The notes under the pieces: model-generated
The model's database searches: none
Seen by the model: the letters and a program-made list of their open reading frames with translations, nothing else
Told to the model about the DNA's origin: nothing
Shown: positions 16,991 through 24,364 of the stretch, piece after piece
How the letters are laid out: each line of letters opens with the position of its first letter
Numbering within the stretch: position 1 is the first letter of the stretch
Position numbers and translations under genes: made by a program
Assembly: GCF_001667585.1 (NCBI RefSeq)
Contig: NZ_LZJZ01000083.1
Coordinates: 186,001 to 250,000 of the forward strand
Source of the DNA: Mycobacterium sp. E2733
Lineage (GTDB): Bacteria > Actinomycetota > Actinomycetes > Mycobacteriales > Mycobacteriaceae
Length of the DNA stretch: 64,000 nucleotides
Direction of reading: 5' to 3'

Positions 16991-17887
16991 TTAACTTGTG
17001 GGAGTGCGCTGTTCGTGCGTGAACGGCTTCTCGGCCTTGATCGCGGGCGATCCCTGCGGGTTCTGCTGTGCGCCCTGGTTCTGGCGAGTAGTGCCGCCGA
17101 GCCACTGCTGTTCGGGCTTCTCGACGTACTCCCACTCCATGCCCTCCGGCCACGGCCCCTGGCCCTCGTTCCACGGGCCGCGGATCGATTCGCCGCCGCC
17201 ATTGGACATGTTGAACGCCATATTCTGGAAGCGCGGGTCACCCGGCAACTGCCCGGGCGGGAAGTTCACCGGCAGCTCGTTGAGCGCGGCGGTGAACTGC
17301 TGGTAGTGAGCCACCTCGCGGGTCATCAAGAAGTTCAAGGTGTCTTGCACGCCCGGGTCGTCGGTGTACTGCTTGAGGTACTCGTAAACGATTTTCGCGC
17401 GCGACTCGGCGGCCAGATTGCTTCGCAGATCCACCGTGGGGTCGCCGTTGGCGTTGACGTAGGAGCCCATCCAGGGCACCCCTTGCGAGTTGCTCACATC
17501 CGGGCTGCCGCCGTTGAGCGCCAGATACAGCGGGTTGACCGCGACTTGATGGATGATCTGGTCACGACCGTCGCCACTGGCGACCGCGGGCATCCAATCG
17601 CACTTCTCGTTGGCGATCTTCAGGTTGTCGTTGAGGCCGTCCAGCAACATCGTGATCATCGAGCCGACCATCTCGAGGTGACTGAGTTCCTCGGTGGCGA
17701 TGTCCATGAACAGGTCGTACATCTTGGGGTTCTTGTCGCGTAGCACGAACGCCTGGGTGAAGTACTGCATGGCGGCCTTGAGTTCACCGTTCGCGCCACC
17801 GAACTGCTCTTGCAGCAGCGTCGCAAAACGTGGATCGGGCTCGCTGACCCGGACCTCGAACTGAAGATCTTTGTTATGAACGAACAT
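16991..17887 (-). CDS. Manganese catalase family protein
   Basis: A 298-residue ferritin-fold catalase that decomposes hydrogen peroxide with a di-manganese site. Ligand residues are visible: Glu35 in GANGELKAAMQYF, Glu67 and His70 in ATEELSHLEM, and a later TREVAHYQQF with Glu and His. The ATG at 17887 was chosen; the region upstream is the promoter. A GAG-rich SD lies in CCAAGGAGCCCC before the start. The C-terminus is Gln- and Pro-rich and probably flexible. It is divergent from a GAF-ANTAR regulator. Confidence 0.93.
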   Translation of the reverse strand: MFVHNKDLQFEVRVSEPDPRFATLLQEQFGGANGELKAAMQYFTQAFVLRDKNPKMYDLFMDIATEELSHLEMVGSMITMLLDGLNDNLKIANEKCDWMPAVASGDGRDQIIHQVAVNPLYLALNGGSPDVSNSQGVPWMGSYVNANGDPTVDLRSNLAAESRAKIVYEYLKQYTDDPGVQDTLNFLMTREVAHYQQFTAALNELPVNFPPGQLPGDPRFQNMAFNMSNGGGESIRGPWNEGQGPWPEGMEWEYVEKPEQQWLGGTTRQNQGAQQNPQGSPAIKAEKPFTHEQRTPTS

Positions 17888-18037
17888 TGGGGCTCCTTGG
17901 GCTTGTCGGCAAGTACTGGTGTCGGCGGATACCCGTGGGTCTTGGCGCCAAACGCTGGCAACAGCAAATCGTTGGGCCGGCCCGCCGAGGGCCACCCAGG
18001 TGTCGCGGTACGCCCGCATCGTGGAGAATCCGGTCTT

Positions 18038-18736
18038 ATGGAGTCCCTAGACCCAGCACCCACGCACCAGCTGGCTGTGCGCATGGCCGAACTAGCCCGC
18101 GACATCGCCGCCCCACGCTCGCTCGGTCACGTCCTCACCGAGGTGACCACGGCCGCGGTGGAGCTGATACCGGCGGCGGACATCGCGGGAGTGCTGCTGA
18201 TCAAGGGCGGCGGTGACTTCGAGTCGGTCGCGGACACCGATAGCTTGGTTGCGCAGCTGGACGAGCTACAGCACGACTTCAGTGAGGGCCCCTGTCACGA
18301 TGCGGCTCTGCAACAGACGATCGTGCGCACAGACGACCTCCGTAACGAGCCGAGGTGGCCCCAGTATGCGCCGGCGGCCGTGGAACGCGGTGTGCTGAGC
18401 AGCCTCTCGTTCAAGCTCTACACCGCGGAGCGCACGGCCGGCGCGCTGAACCTGTTCAGCTTCCGGTCCGACGTATGGGACACCGAAGCCGAGACCATCG
18501 GATCCGTGTTCGCCGCACACGCCGCCGCAGCGATCATGGCGGGACGCCACGGCCAGCAGATGCAATCGGCCCTGTCCACGCGAGACCGGATCGGCCAGGC
18601 CAAGGGCATCATCATGGAGCGCTACGGCGTCGACGAGTTGCGCGCCTTCGACCTGCTGCGCCGCCTGTCCCAGGAAAGTCAGGTCAAGCTCGTCGACATT
18701 GCGCAACGTGTGATCGATACCCGCAGCGACGACTGA
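18038..18736 (+). CDS. GAF-ANTAR domain RNA-binding antiterminator
   Basis: A 232-residue cytosolic protein: a GAF sensor domain (about 20-165, with GPCHDAALQQT and the LNLFSF core) followed by a C-terminal ANTAR three-helix domain (about 178-228; DRIGQAKGIIMERYGVDELR then AFDLLRRLSQE). ANTAR proteins bind paired hairpins in leader RNAs and prevent termination. This fusion is common in mycobacteria. The target RNA is not visible here; divergent from the Mn-catalase, so a link to stress is possible but unproven. Confidence 0.92.
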   Translation: MESLDPAPTHQLAVRMAELARDIAAPRSLGHVLTEVTTAAVELIPAADIAGVLLIKGGGDFESVADTDSLVAQLDELQHDFSEGPCHDAALQQTIVRTDDLRNEPRWPQYAPAAVERGVLSSLSFKLYTAERTAGALNLFSFRSDVWDTEAETIGSVFAAHAAAAIMAGRHGQQMQSALSTRDRIGQAKGIIMERYGVDELRAFDLLRRLSQESQVKLVDIAQRVIDTRSDD

Positions 18737-18808
18737 TCGCGCACCGCCGCCATCTACGATGGGGTGGCTTCATCGACGAGGCCGGCGCGAAGCGGCGCCG
18801 GGGAACGG

Positions 18809-20113
18809 GTGGCCACCGTGTGGGATTTCGAAACAAACCCCGAATATCAGGCAAAGCTCGACTGGGTCGAAAAGTTCATGGTCGACGAACTCGAACCGCT
18901 CGATCTGGTCGCCCTCGACCCCTATGACAAGAAGAACGCCGAGATGATGGCGATCCTGCGTCCGCTGCAGCAGCAGGTGAAGGATCAGGGGCTGTGGGCC
19001 GCGCATCTGCGACCGGAACTCGGCGGTCAGGGCTTCGGCCAGGTCAAGCTCGCGCTGCTCAACGAGATTCTCGGCCGGTCCCGCTGGGCGCCGTCGGTGT
19101 TCGGCTGCCAGGCGCCGGATTCGGGCAACGCCGAGATACTGGCGATGTTCGGCACCGACGAGCAGAAGGCCCGCTACCTGCAACCGCTGCTCGACGGCGA
19201 GATCACGTCGTGCTATTCGATGACCGAACCGCAGGGCGGCTCCGATCCGGGACAATTCGTCACCGCCGCTACCCGCGACGGCGGCTACTGGGTGATCAAC
19301 GGGGAAAAGTGGTTCTCCACCAACGCCAAGCACGCCTCGTTCTTCATCGTCATGGCGGTCACCAACGCCGAGGCGCGCACGTACGACAAGATGTCGCTGT
19401 TCATCGTTCCGGCAGAGACACCGGGCATCGAGATCGTCCGCAACGTCGGCGTGGGAGCCGAGTCATCGACGCGCGCCAGCCACGGGTACGTCCGCTACAC
19501 CGACGTGCGCGTCCCGGCCGACCACGTGCTGGGCGGCGAAGGTCAGGCGTTCATGATCGCGCAAACCCGGCTCGGGGGTGGGCGCATCCACCACGCCATG
19601 CGCACGATTGCCTTGGCGCGCAGCGCTTTTGACATGATGTGCGAGCGCGCCGTGTCACGCAAGACGCGGCACGGGCGACTGTCGGATTTTCAGATGACCC
19701 AGGAGAAGATCGCCGACAGCTGGATACAGATCGAACAGTTCCGGCTGCTGGTGTTGCGCACGGCGTGGCTGATCGATAAGCATCACGACTACCAGAAGGT
19801 GCGCCGCGACATCGCGGCGGTCAAGGTCGCCATGCCCCAGGTGCTGCATGACGTCGTGCAGCGGGCCATGCACCTGCATGGCGCACTCGGCGTTTCCGAC
19901 GAGATGCCGTTCGTCAAGATGATGGTGGCGGCCGAGTCGCTGGGCATCGCCGACGGCGCCACCGAATTGCACAAGATGACGGTGGCCCGCCGCACCTTGC
20001 GCGAATACCAGCCCGTTGCAACGCCGTTCCCGTCCGCGCACATACCCACCCGGCGGGCGGAAGCCCAGGCGCGACTGGCCGAGCGGCTCGAGCATTCCGT
20101 CGCGGAGTTCTGA
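18809..20113 (+). CDS. fadE1: Acyl-CoA dehydrogenase FadE1
   Basis: A 434-residue acyl-CoA dehydrogenase. Typical parts are the FAD segment CYSMTEPQGGSD, GEKWFSTNAKHASFF, and the C-terminal helices with MHLHGALGVSDEMPF. It oxidises an acyl-CoA to the 2-enoyl-CoA with FAD. Two GTG starts are close (18809 and 18818); the second gives VWDFETNPEYQ, which resembles the start of Rv0131c, while GGGGAA is better placed for the first. It is convergent with htdZ, and the two sit together in M. tuberculosis too. Confidence 0.93.
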   Translation: MATVWDFETNPEYQAKLDWVEKFMVDELEPLDLVALDPYDKKNAEMMAILRPLQQQVKDQGLWAAHLRPELGGQGFGQVKLALLNEILGRSRWAPSVFGCQAPDSGNAEILAMFGTDEQKARYLQPLLDGEITSCYSMTEPQGGSDPGQFVTAATRDGGYWVINGEKWFSTNAKHASFFIVMAVTNAEARTYDKMSLFIVPAETPGIEIVRNVGVGAESSTRASHGYVRYTDVRVPADHVLGGEGQAFMIAQTRLGGGRIHHAMRTIALARSAFDMMCERAVSRKTRHGRLSDFQMTQEKIADSWIQIEQFRLLVLRTAWLIDKHHDYQKVRRDIAAVKVAMPQVLHDVVQRAMHLHGALGVSDEMPFVKMMVAAESLGIADGATELHKMTVARRTLREYQPVATPFPSAHIPTRRAEAQARLAERLEHSVAEF

Positions 20114-20130
20114 CCCGCCCCCGCCACGAC

Positions 20131-20178
20131 ACATAAACGTTGGCGACGACACGCCGTAAACGTCGCCGTGGTTTATGT
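20131..20178. terminator. Nested hairpin between convergent fadE1 and htdZ
   Basis: An outer stem ACATAAAC (20131-20138) with GTTTATGT (20171-20178) encloses an inner stem GGCGACG (20142-20148) with CGTCGCC (20161-20167). The arms are perfect. The position between two convergent genes suggests a bidirectional terminator; there is no clear T-tract. Confidence 0.55.
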
Positions 20179-20192
20179 CTCGCGGTGGCGGA

Positions 20193-20648
20193 TCACGAGA
20201 CGTAGCGGACGATGCTCTCGGCCACGCACGCCGGCTTGGGCGCGCCCTCGATCTCGACGGTTGTCGACATGGTCGCCTGCATGGCGCCATTGCCGACGTC
20301 GTCGACGCTGACCAGCGACGTCTGCGCGCGCACCCGGGAGCCGACCGGCACCGGGGCGGGGAAGCGAACCTTGTTGAGGCCGTAGTTGATTGCGAGCTTG
20401 ATCCCGTTGACGGTGTAGATCTGATGCTGCAGACGCGGCAGCAGTGCCAGGGTCATGAAACCGTGGGCGATCGTCCCGCCGAAGGGACCGGCGGCGGCGC
20501 GTTCCGGGTCGACGTGGATCCACTGGTGATCGCCGGTCGCGTCGGCGAACAGGTTGACGTCTTCCTGGGTGATGGTCACCCAATCGCTGTGGCCGATGGT
20601 TTCGCCCGTTGCGGCCGCGAGTTCGGCTACTGATTCGAAGGTGCGCAT
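20193..20648 (-). CDS. htdZ: 3-hydroxyacyl-thioester dehydratase HtdZ (MaoC-like)
   Basis: A 151-residue hot-dog enzyme of the R-specific enoyl hydratase type. The catalytic pair Asp40 and His45 lies in DATGDHQWIHVD, followed by GPFGGTIAHGFMTLALL. It interconverts enoyl- and (R)-3-hydroxyacyl thioesters. The length equals Rv0130 as I recall it. GGAGAAACTC lies before the ATG. Next to fadE1 it would supply consecutive steps (dehydrogenation, hydration) of a fatty-acyl pathway. Confidence 0.94.
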   Translation of the reverse strand: MRTFESVAELAAATGETIGHSDWVTITQEDVNLFADATGDHQWIHVDPERAAAGPFGGTIAHGFMTLALLPRLQHQIYTVNGIKLAINYGLNKVRFPAPVPVGSRVRAQTSLVSVDDVGNGAMQATMSTTVEIEGAPKPACVAESIVRYVS

Positions 20649-20791
20649 TGAGTTTCTCCTTGACTCCGGGGCGCTAAGAATATCGCCGAGGCCATCCGGC
20701 ATCGCCATCCGGCCCATCCCGTTTGGCTGGGCATCCGAGGGGTAGTCGCCGCTGAGGACAGCAGCTCCGCCTCGGCAGGAAAGGTCACTCG

Positions 20792-21628
20792 ATGCCCAAT
20801 GTCACCGCACACCATGGGCTTTTCAAAGACGCTCGCCTGCACGTCGATGACACCGGGGGCCCGGGCCGGCCGGTGTTGCTCATTCACCCGTGGCCGCTCT
20901 CCGGGCAGGCCTGGTCGGCACAGGTCCCGGTGCTGCACGCCGCCGGCTACCGAGTCGTCACCTACGACCGGCGCGGTTTCGGCCGCAGCGACAAACCGGT
21001 GACGGGCTACACCTACGACAGCCTCGCCAACGACCTGCGCGCATTGATCGATGCCCTCGACCTCCGCGACGTCAGCTTGGTGGGCTCCTCCATGGGTGGC
21101 GGCGAGATTGCGCGGTACATCTCGTCCTATGGCGCCGACCGCGTCCGCAGCGTCGTGTTCGCGTCTTCGGTGACCCCGTACATGCTGCATGCCGGCGACA
21201 ACCCGGACGGCCCACTCACCAAGAAGGACGCCGCCGCCGCGACCGCGGCCTTCGTCAGGGATCCAAGCGCATTCTACGACCAGCAGATGACCGAATTCTT
21301 CTCTGTGAACGGCGAATTGCGCGTCAGCGAGGACACCCGCGCTGCGGCGGTTGCGTTGTGCAAACAGGCGAGCAAGGAGGCGTCGATGGCCTGCATGGCC
21401 GCGTGGGCCGGCACCGACTTTCGCGACGACCTGACGCGGGTCACGGTACCCGCACTGGTCATTCACGGCGACGGCGATGCCTCGGTGCCGTTTGACGGTT
21501 CGGCCCGACGCACGCACGAAGCGCTGCCCGGCAGCGCGCTGCGGGTGATTGCCGACGGGCCGCACGGGTGCCAGATCAGCCATCCCGACCAATTCAACGA
21601 CGCTCTGCTCGAATTCCTTGCGCGATAG
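20792..21628 (+). CDS. Alpha/beta hydrolase, non-haem haloperoxidase-like
   Basis: A 278-residue serine hydrolase of the cofactor-free haloperoxidase/esterase group. Oxyanion segment IHPWPLSGQAW near 31-41, nucleophile Ser100 in GSSMGGGE, acid in HGDGDASVPF and catalytic His in GPHGCQ near the C-terminus. The first gene of the inserted block after htdZ; divergent from it. Substrate not recognisable. Confidence 0.88.
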   Translation: MPNVTAHHGLFKDARLHVDDTGGPGRPVLLIHPWPLSGQAWSAQVPVLHAAGYRVVTYDRRGFGRSDKPVTGYTYDSLANDLRALIDALDLRDVSLVGSSMGGGEIARYISSYGADRVRSVVFASSVTPYMLHAGDNPDGPLTKKDAAAATAAFVRDPSAFYDQQMTEFFSVNGELRVSEDTRAAAVALCKQASKEASMACMAAWAGTDFRDDLTRVTVPALVIHGDGDASVPFDGSARRTHEALPGSALRVIADGPHGCQISHPDQFNDALLEFLAR

Positions 21629-21700
21629 CCGGAATTCGTTTGGCGGCGGCCGCCCGGGGAAGCCCTGCGTGAACACGCGAACCGCACGGAGGGGAACGGC

Positions 21701-21985
21701 ATGCCTGAACGCACGAACCGCGCAACCGAATCGGAGGCGCGCGGGTCACGGACGCGCGTCACCGATCAGGGAGACGGCGGGGTGCGCCTCAACGTCCCGA
21801 TCATCGGACAGGTACGAGTGCCGCACGTCGACCACCTCGCCTTCTATGGCGGACTGGCCGCACTGGCGGAGCTGCAGATCCTCGAATGGCCCGTGGCCCT
21901 GGTCCTCGGGGCCGGCCAGGCGCTGGCGGAAAGCCAACACAACCGCGTCGTTCGCGGGTTTGGCGACGCGTTGAGCGAGGCTTGA
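21701..21985 (+). CDS. Conserved-looking small hypothetical protein
   Basis: A 94-residue protein. The first 30 residues are charged and variable; the rest (VPIIGQVRVPHVDHLAFYGG and a hydrophobic AALAELQILEWPVALVLGAGQA) looks like one amphipathic or membrane-associated helix hairpin. GGAGGGGAACGGC precedes the ATG. I do not recognise the family. It is in a row with the 57-residue gene downstream, both plus strand and convergent with DUF302. Moderately sure it is real from codon pattern and SD. Confidence 0.62.
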   Translation: MPERTNRATESEARGSRTRVTDQGDGGVRLNVPIIGQVRVPHVDHLAFYGGLAALAELQILEWPVALVLGAGQALAESQHNRVVRGFGDALSEA

Positions 21986-22098
21986 TCGATCGTTCGTCTG
22001 TGCTCCCGGGACGGCGTCCTCAGTAACCGACATGTGGTTTGCCGGCCCGTCCACGGGGAACCCCTCGGGACGTCAGGAACCGCGCCGGAAGGAAGCAA

Positions 22099-22272
22099 AT
22101 GGGAGAACCGAAGGGCCACAAGACGGAGTCGGATGTCGAACCCGAGGCTCACGAGTCCCGGTCACGTGCAGCGGCCGGCGAGGCCGACGGCTCCTACGTC
22201 GGAGCGGCTGGTTCCGATGACTCTTTCGATGCCGGCGAAACGGGTGCAGAAGCGCGGAGCCAGCAAAGCTGA
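22099..22272 (+). CDS. Very small acidic hypothetical protein
   Basis: A 57-residue hydrophilic protein rich in Glu, Ser, Ala and Gly, without a hydrophobic core. GGAAGGAAG stands 5-12 nt before the ATG, and this decides the start. Probably disordered; no family recognised. Confidence rests on the good SD only. Confidence 0.5.
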   Translation: MGEPKGHKTESDVEPEAHESRSRAAAGEADGSYVGAAGSDDSFDAGETGAEARSQQS

Positions 22273-22295
22273 CTCCCCGCAACTCAGCAGATCGG

Positions 22296-22694
22296 CTACC
22301 GAAGCGCGCCGATCGCGGCCTGCAATTTGGTGGTGGCCTGATCCGCAACTTCCTGCAAGGCCCCCTGCTCGCCCGTCACCTTGACCATGAGTTGGGGATC
22401 CATCGCCTCGACGAGGATCGCATCGTTTTCCGCGGGGTCGGTTCGCACCACGACGTTGCACGGCAGCAACTGACCGATCTGGCGGTGAATGCCCAGCGCG
22501 CGATGCGCCAACACCGGATTGCAGGCGCCCAGGATCACATAGTTCTCCATGTCCTCCCCGAGCTTGTTCTTCAGGGTGGCTTTGACGTCGATCGTGGTCA
22601 GCACCCCGAAACCCTGGTCCGCGAGGGCTTTGGTGGTTTGTTCCACCGCCTCCTCGAACGAGGTGTGCAGCGTAGCGGTCAATCCTGATGTCAT
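22296..22694 (-). CDS. DUF302 domain protein
   Basis: A 132-residue protein with the DUF302 pattern: an N-terminal SFEEAVEQTTKALADQGFGVLTTIDVKATLKNKL region, YVILGACNPVLAHRAL, and LLPCNVVVR. DUF302 proteins are small alpha/beta proteins often found with sulfur-metabolism genes; biochemical role unsettled. Two Cys (in GACNP and LPCN) could be reactive. It is the third gene in a likely operon after the CsoR-family repressor and the DsbA-like protein. Confidence 0.87.
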   Translation of the reverse strand: MTSGLTATLHTSFEEAVEQTTKALADQGFGVLTTIDVKATLKNKLGEDMENYVILGACNPVLAHRALGIHRQIGQLLPCNVVVRTDPAENDAILVEAMDPQLMVKVTGEQGALQEVADQATTKLQAAIGALR

Positions 22695-22762
22695 TTCTTC
22701 CTCCTCGGTCTCGAGCTACCTGGAATTTCGTTCAGCACTAGGGCAATTCGCGCCCGGGCCCG

Positions 22763-23383
22763 TCACAACTGAGCCCGGGTGCGCGGGCGTTGCAGCTGGG
22801 CGAACTGCGGGACCGCACCCATTGTGGCGATCGCATCGAACAGTGCGACCGAATCCTCGGCATCCGGTACCGCGGTGAGGACCGGTCCGAAAAAAGCATG
22901 CCCGTCAACCCGCAGGATCGGACTCCCCCCGGTTTCGCCGAGCGCGTCTTGCGCCTCCTGGTGTCCGCGCCGCACGACTTCGTCCAGCGACGCGTCCGAG
23001 ACAACCGAGGCGGCGGTGTCGAGTGCACCGGCCGCGGCCAAAACGTGGGCGACGAGACTGTCGTCAAGGGGTGCCGAGCCGTCGAAGTAACGCTCACCGA
23101 AGGCGAAGTACGCGGCGGTCCACCCGGCGGTGCCCTTTTCGCGCGCGATCGCAACCATCAGCCTGCCGACTTGTTGCGAGTCGCGCATGCGGGCCTGCTG
23201 AGGGGCCGGGAGCTCTCGCCCCTCGTTGAGCACCGCCAAACTCATCAATTGCCAATCGACAGCCATGCCGGTCTTGTCGGCGACGGCGCACAGCCACCGT
23301 GCGGTGTTCCACGAGAACGGGCACACCGGGTCCACCCACAGTGTGACCTTCGATCCAGCTCGACCGCTGTCGGCGGGGTCCAT
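22763..23383 (-). CDS. DsbA-fold mycothiol-dependent nitroreductase family protein (Rv2466c-like), CPFS active site
   Basis: A 206-residue thioredoxin-fold protein. N-terminal WVDPVCPFSWNTARW puts the reactive Cys21 in a CPFS motif; GGSPILRVDGHAFFGPVL near 150-167 is the cis-proline region. The closest family I recognise is Rv2466c, a mycothiol-dependent reductase with a CPWC motif. Here the second Cys is Ser24, so it would work as a monothiol. It lies 29 bp after the CsoR-family gene, probably cotranscribed and thus under the ATACCC operators. Confidence 0.85.
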   Translation of the reverse strand: MDPADSGRAGSKVTLWVDPVCPFSWNTARWLCAVADKTGMAVDWQLMSLAVLNEGRELPAPQQARMRDSQQVGRLMVAIAREKGTAGWTAAYFAFGERYFDGSAPLDDSLVAHVLAAAGALDTAASVVSDASLDEVVRRGHQEAQDALGETGGSPILRVDGHAFFGPVLTAVPDAEDSVALFDAIATMGAVPQFAQLQRPRTRAQL

Positions 23384-23412
23384 TGCGCTTTCCCTCTCGT
23401 CGGCGCTGACCG

Positions 23413-23805
<393 letters not shown>

Positions 23806-23932
23806 TCACGCGATCACGTGCGACGTGTGCCCGCTGGCCCTCAGGTGCGGGCCAAACGGCCCTATTGGCTGCGCCGACGCGGGCAGAAACTCCGTACCAG
23901 GGCGACCAGGTCACGAGGGAAAGGAAACGTCA

Positions 23933-24364
23933 GTGTCCACGTTCCTCAAACGGGCTTGGGTGCCGCTCGTCGTCGTGGTGGCGGTCATCCTCGGCGGTAT
24001 CGCCGTCGAGCGGCTCCGCGGCGTTTTCGGCTCCGATGCGATCTTCACCGCGACGGGCAGCAGCGCCCGACCACTCGAACCCTCGCACATCAAGCAGGTG
24101 ACCTACGAGGTCTACGGCCCCAGCGACACCGCGGGAACCGTGAGCTACCTGGACAACAAGGCGCAACCGGAACAGGCGAACTTCACCACGCTGCCGTGGA
24201 CCTTCACGGTCACCACAACGGTGCCCGCCGTGATCGCCAGCGTGGTGGCACAGGGCAACAGCGACGACATCGGTTGCCGCATTACCGTCAACGGTGTGGT
24301 CAAGGACCAGCGCTCGTCGGCCGGCCGCCACGCCCAGACTTCCTGTCTGGTGAAGGCCGCATGA
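23933..24364 (+). CDS. MmpS-family membrane protein
   Basis: A 143-residue MmpS protein: short cytosolic start, one membrane helix (about 9-27, WVPLVVVVAVILGGIAVERL), then a periplasmic domain with VTYEVYGPSDTAGTVSYLD and Cys residues near the C-terminus (GCRITVNGVV and TSC). MmpS proteins assist the paired MmpL exporter. GTG start at 23933 with GAGGGAAAGG upstream. Its TGA overlaps the mmpL ATG (ATGA). It stands 235 bp from the CsoR-family gene with the two ATACCC operators in that gap. Confidence 0.92.
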   Translation: MSTFLKRAWVPLVVVVAVILGGIAVERLRGVFGSDAIFTATGSSARPLEPSHIKQVTYEVYGPSDTAGTVSYLDNKAQPEQANFTTLPWTFTVTTTVPAVIASVVAQGNSDDIGCRITVNGVVKDQRSSAGRHAQTSCLVKAA

